Shown here one piece after another: positions 36,786 to 47,045 of a DNA stretch of 64,000 nt. The translations under genes were made by a program, and so were the position numbers. Every line of letters begins with the position of its first letter. The first letter of the stretch is position 1. Below the pieces are notes generated by a model. That model did not search any database, was not told where the DNA came from, and saw only the letters and a list, made by a program, of their open reading frames with translations. This DNA is from Diphasiastrum complanatum (lineage: Eukaryota; Streptophyta; Lycopodiopsida; Lycopodiales; Lycopodiaceae), in contig CM055092.1 in the NCBI GenBank assembly GCA_029204225.1, forward strand, positions 43,417,245-43,481,244, written 5' to 3'.

Positions 36786-37255
36786 GTCATATCATAAGTA
36801 GTAATCAGTTTGTGAACATCAATAGCTTTCTTCATGCAACATAAAATAGTCCGGACAAAGGGACTAGGAGGAGGAAGGGGCTCCCCATAGCCAAGAGAAA
36901 TTGCGTCATGAAACCATTTTGTGGACTAAACCATGAAACAGACCTGGTTAGCCATAAAATACAAGTAAAGGTAAAGGTTTGGTATTACCCCAACCAAAGG
37001 GTAGTCGAGGTGGCATCAAAGATACTAGAGAGAGAGTAACAAGATTTCACATAGTCCCTGTTGACAAGAAAAGACCAAACTCTTTGAACCCTTCAATTTA
37101 AAGCATAATAGGTAAAATCAATGCTGTATAAAGTCTAACAGTATAGAGAGTACCATAAAGTGAAACAAGTCCTAAGAGACCCAACTGTTTGTAGAACAAC
37201 TGATCAGACAGATCTTGATTCTACCAACAAAGCGCACAGTTTACTTGACAAAGGA
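36786..37255 (-). pseudogene. Helicase relic, N-terminal part beyond element A
   Basis: The minus-strand frame KWFHDAISLGYGEPLPPPSP, with FVRTILCCMKKAIDVHK behind it, runs into the target duplication. It continues on the other side of element A as VAGLDDKIFCLVDLMTT. Further upstream FLVNRDYVKSCYSLSSIF is readable in another frame, with shifts and a stop between. The domain is not recognised. The relic ends near 37255, where sequence resembling the LTR of element D begins. Confidence 0.55.
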
Positions 37256-37395
37256 TGAGAAAGAAACGGACGCGAACTCAAAACATTTCTATTCGTGACC
37301 AACTCGCAAAAGTTCATGAAGGATTTGCGAAATTTGTCTTGCAGTCAACTCAAAAGATTCCCAAAACAATATCTTGTGGAAGCTCGTGGCTTTCT

Positions 37396-38153
37396 TGTTG
37401 AAGTTTGAAAGATTCGCGAACAAAATCTTTTCGTGAAATTTCTCTGTTTTTTGGTCAAGCCTTAGATGTCGCGAAAATGTCGCAAACAATTCGTGAAATA
37501 TTCTGGATTGTTCTTCAAGCCCACCTGTCACAAAATTGTCTCGAACAGTTCATGAAATATTCTAGCTTCCTTTCAAGCTCAAGAATTGTCATCTATCACG
37601 AACAATTCATGAATGACGAAAATGTCGCGAAGAGACAAGTATCGCGAACAATTCACGAATCATGAAGCTGAAACGAAGAGACAGACTATCGCAAAATATT
37701 CGCAAACCAAATCTATTCAACCCTGAAAACAGAGCGTCTATTTGAATATCAACCGTCGTAAATGGTTAGATTTCTACTATTACAATATTAAAAGGCCAAA
37801 AGACCTGTAGCAATATAAATACATATGCATTACTTGTTGAAACTAACTCATTCAGAGACACAACAATGAGATAAAACAACAAGAGATGTATATTGATGAA
37901 TCAGATTCAGAGTATAAAGATTCGTCTTTGATCAGTAGTTTCTTATTGTCTAATGGTCTTGAGTTATCTCATACTTCCACATATAGTATCTTACTTTTGC
38001 ATATAATTTTTGCACGCATATTCAATCAGAATAAATACTGTTCTATTAGTATATAGGCTAGATAAAGTCGCGATTAAAGACACTAATATTAGTTTGATTT
38101 ACTCGAACTTACATCGTGTTCTTTGTGGAAGAATAATTGCTATCTTTCCTACA
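37396..38153 (+). repeat. 5' LTR of copia element D
   Basis: It ends TTTCCTACA one base before a primer-binding site (TGGTATCAGAGC, 38155-38166). A TGTTGAAG start is placed at 37396 because the same sequence restarts at 50499 after the pol remnant. Similarity continues about 15 bp to the left of both points, so the start is uncertain. The LTR is rich in TTCGCGAA-type short repeats. Confidence 0.65.
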
Positions 38154-38154
38154 G

Positions 38155-38166
38155 TGGTATCAGAGC
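38155..38166 (+). other. Primer-binding site of element D
   Basis: TGGTATCAGAGC one base after the LTR end, as in other plant copia elements. Confidence 0.85.
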
Positions 38167-38271
38167 ATCATCGGAATCAAAAGTTGATACAGTGGTATCT
38201 TCGTATCCCTCTCATCATTCTTTATACATGCATCAATAAGCCGCTATTTGGAGGTTATTCAGAATTAGAAG

Positions 38272-39156
38272 ATGTCGTCGATCATCAATATTCAAGCTAA
38301 GATCACTACAATCTTGGACCTAGAAGGTTCAAACTACTTGATTTGGAAATTAAAGACTCCACTCTTGTTGAAGGGCAAAGGTCTATGGCAATGGGTAGAA
38401 CCAATTGAGGAGAAGCCAGAAGCTACTCTTGGCAAAGAACTTCGGGAATGGATTTTAAAAAATGACAAAGCTATAGCAATTATTGCATCTTCAGTGCATG
38501 ACAATATAATACTAGATCTTACATCAATTTCAAACACAAAGGATTTATGGGAAGAATTGCAAACCAAGAATGAGACTCGATCTCATAATCAGATCATGTT
38601 TTTGGAAGACCAATTAACTTACTTACAGTGGGACGACAAAGACCTGAACACATTCGTGCGAAAGATAAAAGATCTATTTATTTCCTTGCAGAATTCTGGT
38701 GCAAAAAATACAATTTCCAAGGAAAAACAACTCAGTTATTTTCTTTGAGCCCTACCCAGATCTTTCCACACAACTCGAACCTTATCGGCGAAAGATGCGA
38801 CAATGACACTTCAAAAGGCAATAGACAGAGTAAAGGAGGAAGTAGAATTTCGTGAACGCTATGACAACAATGGTGATTCAAAAAATGCTCTATTTACTCA
38901 GAAGAATAAATCTTCTAAGAAGTCTAAGTTTAAGAGGGAGTCGTCTAAGAAGAATGAGTCTAAGACTAATGAACAACAATCTGGAAAACGACAGAAGAAT
39001 TCTGGTGATAGGAAGATCTGTAACAGATGCCGAAGATCAAGTCACACAGAAGAAAAGTGTTGGCTAAATCCAAAGATTGAATGCATTCATTGTCATAAAC
39101 GGGGTCATGCAGCAATAGATTGCTATCAGAATCCCAAAAACAAAAAAGGATCATAA
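38272..39156 (+). pseudogene. gag of element D with one internal stop
   Basis: Starts MSSIINIQAKITTILDLEGS. Core wording is LREWILKNDKAIAIIASS and LEDQLTYLQWDDKDL. One frame covers the whole domain except a TGA at 38746-38748, which sits where CGA (Arg) would be expected. Two zinc-binding knuckles follow: CNRCRRSSHTEEKC and CIHCHKRGHAAIDC, the first lacking the usual Gly before His. It is the same two-knuckle gag lineage as element E. Confidence 0.9.
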
Positions 39157-39159
39157 TCG

Positions 39160-39483
39160 AAGCGAACCTTCATATTCAAACTATGTCGAAGACAAAGCAG
39201 AATGCTCCAGAGTGGCAGAAGACAGGGCACCAAGGAATTTAGCAGCTTATGTTAGTACTGATCTATGCTGTTCATCTAATTCAATTCAAGAAGTAGTACT
39301 TGTTTCGGGAGACACTTCCCATTTTGTTTCTTCGAAACAAATTTTGTTTGATTACAAGAAGACGAACGATTCAAGATTAATTATACTTGGAGACGGTTCT
39401 AAACACGTGGTTGATGGAACTGGTGTACTATGGCTGGACATGAATCAAGGTGACAAGAAACTGGAGGAAGTTCTCTATATCCC
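39160..39483 (+). pseudogene. Protease region of element D, cut by element C
   Basis: Reads EVVLVSGDTSHFVSSKQILF, then LGDGSKHVVDGTGVLWLDMN and LEEVLYIP. The active-site triad DSG is replaced by VSGD, so catalysis is doubtful. The frame differs from gag. At 39484 element C is inserted inside the LYIPTL motif; the continuation (TLDKDILS) follows at 49171. Confidence 0.85.
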
Positions 39484-40046
39484 TTTTCATGTGCCAACCT
39501 TAGCATTCAAACATCTAATCCATTCATTAAACATCAAATTACAATGGAAATGCAAGAAATCAAGAAATTAGTCAAAAATCAAGAAGATAGCTAAAAGTAA
39601 TAAAACTTCACCAAAATAGGCAAAGTAAGGTATCTTTATTCATGATTATTGATCATTCACAAGATAGGGCCTGATTTTAGAGCATGATCATAGGTCTCAT
39701 GTGATTTTAGGCACATGAACCACTTTCTACATCAAGAAAGCTCTCCAAGAGAAGCTCCAAGATATCTTAAAACTCAAAATTACAAAATGAACAATAGCCT
39801 CCAAATTCAGCACGACCTTAGCTATTTATAGTTGTCATTTGTGCCTCTACTATAACTTTGGGGCCTTATTTGACTAATTTGGGCCTTACAACCATTATTA
39901 CAAGTTCGCTATTCACAAATATAGCGAGGTTGTTCGAACCACCTTATTAGCTGTCCTAATGACTAACTCTAGTCTACTTTAGCTCCATGGCCATATTTGG
40001 CAATTCATTAGTAAGCTCATGGGCTAATTACATGCGGCACATGACA
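39484..40046 (-). repeat. 3' LTR of element C
   Basis: On the plus strand it runs from TTTTCATGTGCCAACC to GCGGCACATGACA. Ends are imperfect inverted repeats (CATGTGCC/GGCACATG). It is close to the 48608-49166 copy. Confidence 0.85.
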
Positions 40047-40472
40047 CTTCCCCTACTTTAAGCATAAATAAAGACCATGTAGCTCTTCTGTTGAGTGCCA
40101 TGCTTCATGCCGTTGGTGGGAGTCGAAGATATTTGGCGAATCTTGAGTAAGAAACATCTTTTCTTGTATTATTCTTTCAATAGCCATCTACCATTAGATT
40201 TTGTTGCCTCAACTTTTTAGCGTAGAACAAGGTTGCAATGAGAATTAAGAACCTTTGATCTACAACTGATTCCATAGAATTAATAAGATCACTGAAGAAG
40301 AGATTGATGAAACACAAGAAAGTCTCAAGTTGCATTAGTTCTGCATGGGTTGACAGGATCCAAGCAACAGACATTCGAAAGTCTTCTTCCTCAGTATCTT
40401 CCTTGATTGGATGGGTTATCCAATTCCAGATGCGTCTTTTTTTGTCCCTGCATCCGGTGCTATAGCCTTATG
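40047..40472 (-). other. Internal region of element C, downstream side of insertion B
   Basis: The minus-strand frame 40374-40177 (starting MSVAWILSTHAELMQLE) is open for 65 codons and is rich in hydrophobic residues, but the product is not recognised. The frame coming from 46443 continues here for about 20 codons (HKAIAPDAG...) before a stop. Confidence 0.5.
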
Positions 40473-40477
40473 CATAG

Positions 40478-41163
40478 TGTGAAAGATTTCAGATCCTTAA
40501 GATCCAATCTACTTGAATGATCTTTGGTTAGAAAGAGAAATACACTACCAATTTCACCAATGTAGAAAAATCAGCATCTACACACAATTTGAGATGCAAA
40601 CACTAATAGAACTTGATCAAACTTGAATGAAACAAACACTAATAGAACTTGATCAAACTTGAATGAAATGATTATGTACTGTTGCTGTCTGTACACAACC
40701 AGCAAGCTACTGTATTTCACACGTGTGGATCCAAAAATAGCAAATATAGATCATTCTACACATAGAATTGCAAGCAATCACCAAGATAGTGCACCAATGG
40801 ATAGTAGAACCCAAGAGAACCATGTATAAGCATGAAATGAGATAGAGAAGAGAGAAGATGACTCTCTCCACGAGTTACATCCTTTTATAACAGGTCCAAA
40901 CCCTATTTGGCCACTTGGCTTCCCCACCAAAATGCTAACCCTACCAATTTTGGGTCTAGATTCAATGTACCCAACTTATTCAAATTGAATCTACTCAAAC
41001 TCGCATTCTATCTTTCCCACACTTTCAAAAAATGTTTATTCAAATGAAATTTAGACTAATGAACTTTGAAAAGTCAACCTCTAAGTCTAAAACAAGTTTT
41101 GGCCTCAATATGCCAAATATGAAAATATTGCAAAATCTGATGAAACTAGTTGAATCTTTCACA
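40478..41163 (-). repeat. 3' LTR of element B
   Basis: On the plus strand TGTGAAAGATTTC to AATCTTTCACA. It includes two adjacent copies of a 36 bp unit (containing AATAGAACTTGATCAAACTT) near 40607-40680, where the 5' LTR has one. The polypurine tract GAAGAGGGAG lies next to 41163 on the minus strand. Confidence 0.95.
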
Positions 41164-41169
41164 CTCCCT

Positions 41170-41760
41170 CTTCAACTAGTTTTAGCATAGACTTTGATAA
41201 TACTCCAAGTGAAGTCCTATGCTTCATGAAAAAGTCTCGTCCCAATGCTTTGGTGAAGATATCAGCTACACATTCCCTTGAAGACACATGTTGAAGCTCC
41301 ACCTCCTTTGCAATGACTCACTCCCTCACAAAATGATATTGTATCTCAATATGCTTGCTCCTAGCATGAAAGATAGGATTGGAAGCCATTCTTTGGGCTG
41401 ATTGATTGTCACAAAAGATGATTGGGCTCTCTGAAAAATCCAGCAAGTGAAGATCCTTGATCATCCTTTTGATCCATACCATCTCCTTTGTGCAATGTGT
41501 AAGAGCTTTGTACTCGGCCTCACTAGATGACAATGAGATAGTGGCTTGTTTCTTTGACATCCATGATATAGCTCCATCACCTATGAAAATACAATAAGAA
41601 ATAATGGATTTTCTATCCATTACATCTCCAGCATAGTCCGAATCTGAAAATCCAAAAAGATTAGGTGATGATCCCTCATACGATATGCCAAAATCTCGAG
41701 TTCCGATGATGTACCTCAAAACTCGCTTTCCTAGCTTCCAATGCTCCTAGCATAGTTTTT
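41170..41760 (-). pseudogene. RNase H domain of element B
   Basis: Reads HWKLGKRVLRYIIGTRDFG, FSDSDYAGDVMDRKS, SSSEAEYKALTHCTKE and IFCDNQSAQRMASNPIFHAR, so the D, E and D catalytic positions are kept. A TGA follows FVRE near 41318, after which the C-terminal block (CVADIFTKALGRDFF) continues in the same frame up to the polypurine tract. The domain begins immediately after the shared module, with no palm domain of RT before it. Confidence 0.88.
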
Positions 41761-42290
41761 GCCAATAGAACTTTGATCCATCATAAGAATGATCTTCTTC
41801 CTAAGAATAGATCTCCTTTCAATGATCATGTAATGCTCAAAATAGAAACAACCATAATTGATATAGAGAATAGTGTCCACTTGGGATGCTTCACTATTTC
41901 TTACATCAATTTTACATATCAAGATGTGACTAGAACATGAAGAATCAATTAGAAAAGTAAATGAAATGATTCACCAAGAATGCTAGTACAAATCCAACAT
42001 CAAAACAATGCTCACCAATGTAGCTAGTTTTACCATATCTTGACAATTTGCACACATCCACATGAAATTGCTCAAACATGAGATAGAACAAGTAAAGTAA
42101 ACTTGAACAACACTTCCTTACTGCTCCTTTGACCTTACTTGAGTCTTCAATATGCTGCAAAAACAGATCCATAACACCTTTGCCAATAACCTCTCCTTTG
42201 ATGTTCTTGACTAGCTCCAAATTGCCAACTTCCCTTTTGACTAGTTGAAGCGCTTTGAGATCAACCTCTTGATCTTCAACTTGATCATCA
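41731..42290 (-). other. Module shared with element A, in the RT position of element B
   Basis: Minus-strand translation gives EDQEVDL, LVKNIKGEVIGKGVMDLFLQ, EDSSKVKGAVRKC and VCKLSRYGKTSYI. After a stop at 41945 it gives ICKIDVRNSEASQVDTILYI. The same blocks in the same order occur in element A at about 35160-36110, in the A open frame. Similarity also exists at nucleotide level, about 70 percent or more by eye. The left part (to 41945) is in frame with gag-integrase. It ends just before the RNase H block HWKLGKR. Function unknown. Confidence 0.8.
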
Positions 42291-44881
42291 AAGTCATTGA
42301 ACAAACTTTGTTTTCCAGATCCAATACTTGATTTTACAGCAAGACAACATCCATCCACTTGCATAGCTCCATGTACACAAGAAGATCTTCCAAAAGATGT
42401 TCCACTCTTCATAAGAGATCGATACTCAAGATCCATTGCTTGGATCCACTCCTCTTCTTTCCTTGCTTGATCTAAACTTGTAGGCTCATCCAAAGAGGTT
42501 AGGAAAGCAACATAATTTCCAGAAACTACTTGCTTACCCTTTTGATCATATGTGAGCCTTGAAGGTACTTGTCTTTCTCTTGATGTTCTCCTTGGCTTTT
42601 GACTTGATGAAGGTCCATCATCACCACCATCCAAAGTAGGATCCTTCTCATCAACATCAAGAATGTTAGATCCATCTACTTTACCATCAATCATGCTTGA
42701 AGACACCTTTGGAATGTTTCCCTCATCAAAAATGACATCTCTACCAACAATCACTTTGTTAGTAGAAGGAATGTAAACCTTGTAGGCTTTACTCACCTCA
42801 CTATATCCAACAAAAATACCTCTTCTTGAAGATGGATCCTCCTTGGTCCTATCATCAAGAGTAATGTTGACATAGCATGTGCATCCAAAGGTTCTTAGAA
42901 AGTTGACACTAGGCCTCCTCTTGAATAGCATCTCAAAAGGTGTCCTTCCATCCAAAATAGCACTCAGCCACCTATTGCACAAGAAATTGGCACACAACAA
43001 AGCTTGATCCCAAAATGGTTTGTCAAGATTAGCACTTAACCTCATAGCTTTAGCACTTTCACATAAAGTTCTATTCTTCCTTTTAGCCACTCCATTTTGT
43101 TGTGGGGTCCTTGATGTTGTATACTCCCTCTTGATCCCATGCTCATCACAAAAGGCCTTGAACTTGTTAGATATGTACTCACCACCATTGTCACCTCTCA
43201 AGCACTTGATCTTTGTGGAAAATTGGTTCTCCCTTGCATTCTTGAACTTGACAAAGACATCATACACTTCATCCTTGCTCTTTAGTAGATAGATCCAACA
43301 AAATCTACTAAAATCATCAATGAATGTTACATACATCTTAGCTCCGCTATTGCTAATTGTAGTAAATCCATGAATATCCGAATGTACAAGTTGAAAAGGC
43401 TTTGTAGATCTAGAAATAGATCTAGTATAAGGTAGTCTATGTGACTTAGACAAAGCACAAGACTCACAAACATGCTTGTCATTACTTAAGGAACTTGGAA
43501 GACTAATCACAACCTTCTTCCTTACCATTACCTCCAATGACTTGAAGTTGAGGTGTCCCATCCTTTTGTGCCAAACCTCTTGAATAGAAATTTGCTCCCT
43601 TGCAACACATCCAACTTGGTTAGCAATAACACAAGCATCAAGTTTGAACAACTTCTCTTGCCTTTTACCTTTTCCAATCAAGACATCCTTCCTTTTGATC
43701 AAACAAGCATCTCCATCAAACTCCACCTTGAGGCTCTTACTTAGCATTTGACTCACACTAAGCAAATTCTTGGTAATAGATGGAATAAACAAGACATCCT
43801 CCAAATGAACATTCCTATTTGTAGAGAGAGAAATAGGAATTGTGCCAATCCCTTTGATTGCACACTCACCATCATTGGCCGTGTAGATCACCCTCTTGTC
43901 ATCTCCATATGCCAACAAAGAAGTGAAGTACTCTTTGTGAAAGGTCATGTGTGAACTTGCTCCACTATCAATCCACCAAGGATCTAGATCTCCATCATTA
44001 GCAAGCATACATGAAGACATCACAAAAGCATCATCATTTGCATCTTGCACATCCAAACCATCCTCATCAAGAGTAAGATTACCTTGCTTGTCTCCTTGAT
44101 CTCTCTTCTTCTTGTAGCACTCACTTGCAAAGTGTCCTTTGATGCCACAATAGAAGAACTTGAGCTTTGATCTATCCTTCTTTTTGCTACTTGAAGAAGC
44201 ATCCACTTGATCTTGCCCTTTAGACCACTTGCTTTTGGTTTTGCCCTTGAATTTGCCCTTTGTGAACATAGCATCTTCTTGAAGTGTCGATGTAGATCCA
44301 CCTCTTGCTTGAAGCCTATATTCCTCATTGATCAAGATCTCTTGAAGATCCATCAAACTTGGCAAAGTCTTTTGAATAGCAATACTTTGAGCAATGTTAG
44401 CATGAGCATCCAAGAAGCCATTAAGAATCACTTGAATAAGCTCTCCTTCCTTAATGCTTTCATCTATGCAAGCTAACTCATCATTCAATGCTTTCATTCT
44501 CAAAACAAAAGTACTCGGAGTTTCTTCATTCTTTTGCAAACAAAAAAAGATTTGCCTTCTTAGAGTCAACACTCTATAAGTAGACTTGGATTCATAAAGC
44601 TTCTTCAATAAATTCCAAGCTTCCAAAGATGATGTGCACTTACCAACTTCCTTGAGAAGTTCATTGGTAACATTCATCTTTATCATGTGTAGAGCCTTCT
44701 TGGCCCTCTTGTCATACCTCAATTGATCTTGTTGTGTTGCTGGTCTCTCCTCCAAACCTACAACAATATCCAAAACATCATTCATCTCAAGAAGTGACTC
44801 CATCCTCACTTTCCATAATGAATAGTTACTTGAGGTAAGCCTATCATTGGCTTCCAACATGACTCCAATTGAGGTTGCCAT
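41945..44881 (-). CDS. gag-protease-integrase-module polyprotein of element B (978 residues, defective)
   Basis: gag at residues 1 to about 200 (SSNYSLWKVRMESLLEMND) closely matches element A. The zinc knuckle reads FFYCGIKGHFASEC, so its first Cys is Phe. The protease motif WWIDSGASSHMTF is intact. The integrase HHCC block (VWHKRMGHLNFKS...CESC) and the first two catalytic Asp (FIDDFSR, RGDNGGEY) are present. The Glu is replaced by Lys (NGVAKRKNRT instead of NGVAERKNRT). The frame passes EEEWIQAMDLEYRSLMKSG, the normal start of RT, then switches to unrelated sequence and the module shared with A. It is open throughout, which is striking for a defective copy. From family knowledge the Lys substitution should abolish integration. 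Confidence 0.9.
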   Translation of the reverse strand: MATSIGVMLEANDRLTSSNYSLWKVRMESLLEMNDVLDIVVGLEERPATQQDQLRYDKRAKKALHMIKMNVTNELLKEVGKCTSSLEAWNLLKKLYESKSTYRVLTLRRQIFFCLQKNEETPSTFVLRMKALNDELACIDESIKEGELIQVILNGFLDAHANIAQSIAIQKTLPSLMDLQEILINEEYRLQARGGSTSTLQEDAMFTKGKFKGKTKSKWSKGQDQVDASSSSKKKDRSKLKFFYCGIKGHFASECYKKKRDQGDKQGNLTLDEDGLDVQDANDDAFVMSSCMLANDGDLDPWWIDSGASSHMTFHKEYFTSLLAYGDDKRVIYTANDGECAIKGIGTIPISLSTNRNVHLEDVLFIPSITKNLLSVSQMLSKSLKVEFDGDACLIKRKDVLIGKGKRQEKLFKLDACVIANQVGCVAREQISIQEVWHKRMGHLNFKSLEVMVRKKVVISLPSSLSNDKHVCESCALSKSHRLPYTRSISRSTKPFQLVHSDIHGFTTISNSGAKMYVTFIDDFSRFCWIYLLKSKDEVYDVFVKFKNARENQFSTKIKCLRGDNGGEYISNKFKAFCDEHGIKREYTTSRTPQQNGVAKRKNRTLCESAKAMRLSANLDKPFWDQALLCANFLCNRWLSAILDGRTPFEMLFKRRPSVNFLRTFGCTCYVNITLDDRTKEDPSSRRGIFVGYSEVSKAYKVYIPSTNKVIVGRDVIFDEGNIPKVSSSMIDGKVDGSNILDVDEKDPTLDGGDDGPSSSQKPRRTSRERQVPSRLTYDQKGKQVVSGNYVAFLTSLDEPTSLDQARKEEEWIQAMDLEYRSLMKSGTSFGRSSCVHGAMQVDGCCLAVKSSIGSGKQSLFNDFDDQVEDQEVDLKALQLVKREVGNLELVKNIKGEVIGKGVMDLFLQHIEDSSKVKGAVRKCCSSLLYLFYLMFEQFHVDVCKLSRYGKTSYIGEHCFDVGFVLAFLVNHFIYFSN

Positions 44882-45469
44882 GTAGCAATGACCTGATCTT
44901 CTCTTTCAGCCTGCTTCAATGCACAAAGCACTCCTTTGAGCAACAACAAATGCTTTCAAAAGAAATCACCAAGATTTGAAACTATCTCACAAATTCTGTT
45001 CTAGCACTTATCCAAGCAAATCAACACATAGAATCATGGAATCTTGATCAACCTATGATCTATCCTCAATCTAATGCCTTTTGCCACTTTCTAAGATTGA
45101 AACACACTCAAATGAAGTCCAGCAACCTCACTATCTAGAGATCCAATCAAAATTAGGGTTTTGACAAAATCACAAAAAATTGACTATTCCAAATCTACAT
45201 GCAAATGCTGAAAATTTGATATGCAATCTATAAGCCACCACTTAGGCCTAACCAATGATCCAAAAATTGGCCAAATCCAGCATGTGAATTCAAAAAACGG
45301 AATTGAACAAGTATATTGACCTATTTAGTGTTTTGATCTACAAAAGATCCAATCTACAAAAGCAAAAAATCCGATTTTGGTGTAGAATCCTCTCTAGCAT
45401 GCTCTAGACTTGATATCTTCACCAAATCATTGATAGATCTGATTTCCTCCTTCATAAACTGAAACACAA

Positions 45470-45481
45470 GCTCTGATACCA
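45470..45481 (-). other. Primer-binding site of element B
   Basis: Reads TGGTATCAGAGC on the minus strand, directly after the 5' LTR end. Confidence 0.92.
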
Positions 45482-46131
45482 TGTGAAAGATTTCAGATCC
45501 TTAAGATCCAATCTACTTGAATGATCTTTGGTTAGAAAGAGAAATACACTACCAATTTCACCAATGTAGAAAAATCAGCATCTACACACAATTTGAGATG
45601 CAAACACTAATAGAACTTGATCAAACTTGAATGAAATGATTATGTACTGTTGCTGTCCGTACAAAACCAGCAAGCTACTATATTTCACACGTGTGGATCC
45701 AAAAATAGCAAATATAGATCATTCTACACATAGAATTGCAAGCAATCACCAAGATAGTGCACCAATGGATAGTAGAACCCAAGAGAACCATGTATAAGCA
45801 TGAAATGAGATAGAGAAGAGAGAAGACGACTCTCTCCACGACTTACATCCTTTTATAGCAGGTCCAAACCCTATTTGGCCACTTGGCTTTCCCACCAAAA
45901 TGCTAACCCTACCAATTTTGGGTCTAGATTCAATGTACCCAACTTATTCAAATTGAATCTACTCAAACTCGCATTCTATCTTTCCCACACTTTCAAAAAA
46001 TGTTTATTCAAATGAAATTTAGACTAATGAACTTTGAAAAGTCAACCTCTAAGTCTAAAACAGGTTTTGGCCTCAATATGCCAAATATGGAAATATTGCA
46101 AAATGTGATGAAACTAGTTGAATCTTTCACA
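45482..46131 (-). repeat. 5' LTR of element B
   Basis: 650 bp, TGTGAAAG to CTTTCACA on the plus strand. It corresponds to the 40478-41163 copy minus the 36 bp duplication. Confidence 0.95.
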
Positions 46132-46136
46132 CATAG

Positions 46137-47045
46137 CTCCTTGATGTAGCATAGTGGTATCCATTTCTAGCTCCAGAGCAGTTATTACAGCCATGCATCC
46201 CACATTCGGATTCATCAAATCCCATGCAGTGTAGGGATCTTCTTGGTCATCTATACACAAGGAATTTGACGGTTTTGAAATTAGTTTCCAAGTTAGCATG
46301 TTTTCCTTGTTGATAGGATTGATGACATTCCCCAACGCCAGAATATTTAAGGATTTTGCACCAACTCCTTCCATCAATATCACATTAGATTCGTTGATTG
46401 GTAACTCAGTGCAGATTTGCTTCAGATCTTTGGATGGATCCATTATTATTGACTTCCTTGAAGCAATGTTGATGCCAATTTCATCATCAAAAAACTCGTT
46501 GCTGTATTGCTATTTGAATTTTGCATCAATGTTATATCGCTCGCTTGATCCATGTTCAAGAATAATTCCATATAGATCATTATCAATAATATGGTCATAA
46601 CCACTGATTTGTGGAGTAGAGCATAATTCTCGGCAATCGAATTGCACTCCGTAATTTAACTACAGTTGTAGAAGTTTGTTCTGCTCATAGTATATTTTGC
46701 TAGAAATGGATACCACTATGCTACATCATAGTGGTATATAGAAGTTTGTTCTGCTCATAGTATATTTTGCTAGAAGGTTCATGTTGCTCTTCACTTTGCT
46801 TATCGTTGTTGAAATCTTCAGAGTAATGGTCAAGTTCTGAAGTGTCATTGTAGTCCTGATACTGATCATCATTAGCAAAATCATTGTTCTGGTCTTGATA
46901 CTGATTGTCATCAGCGATGTCATCATTTTGGTCATATTCTTCGATATAGTCGTCACCTTGATCCCAATATTCTTCTACATCAATGTCATAATTGTCATCA
47001 CAGTATGACTAATTGTCATCCTCTTGTTCATAATGCCAATCCATT
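46137..47045 (-). pseudogene. Unrecognised coding remains in element C, acidic Asp/Gln/Tyr-rich
   Basis: On the minus strand a Met near 47043 starts MDWHYEQEDDN, then, after a stop, a strongly acidic run (DNYDIDVEEYWDQGDDYIEE, DQNDDIADDNQYQDQNND) to about 46740. A second frame from 46443 (MDPSKDLKQICTELP, later DDQEDPYTAWDLMNP) reaches the B insertion point and continues beyond it. A small hairpin with a 36 bp direct repeat breaks the acidic part (46670-46776). It is not a copia or gypsy domain that I recognise. It may be a gag-like protein of element C. Confidence 0.45.

Larger units (their letters stand above)
31209..36790 (+). mobile_element. Element A: full-length, recently inserted non-autonomous copia-type element
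   Basis: The two LTRs (31214-31860 and 36139-36785) are both 647 bp and differ at two positions by eye (tttcaaaag versus ttccaaaag; tttacaca versus tttcaca). The 5 bp duplication GTCAT lies at 31209-31213 and 36786-36790. The minus-strand helicase relic continues across the insertion, which confirms the target site. A primer-binding site, a leader of about 1.16 kb, one large open frame (33033-36125) and a polypurine tract are present. The element is structurally intact yet encodes no recognisable protease, integrase, RT or RNase H, so it must have moved with enzymes supplied by another copy. Confidence 0.95.
40473..46136 (-). mobile_element. Element B: chimeric non-autonomous copia element
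   Basis: LTRs at 40478-41163 and 45482-46131, minus-strand orientation, flanked by the 5 bp duplication CATAG (40473-40477 and 46132-46136). The 3' LTR is 36 bp longer through a tandem duplication. Otherwise about a dozen differences are seen by eye, so it is older than A. The order on the minus strand is gag, protease, integrase, a few RT residues, a module shared with element A, RNase H, LTR. RT is replaced, one zinc ligand and the integrase Glu are lost, so it cannot be autonomous. Confidence 0.95.

Noticed and set aside
37260-37395. Extending the element D LTR further left
   Set aside because: Similar TTCGCGAA-type short repeats occur there, but they are internal repeats of the LTR style and do not give a clear TG end.
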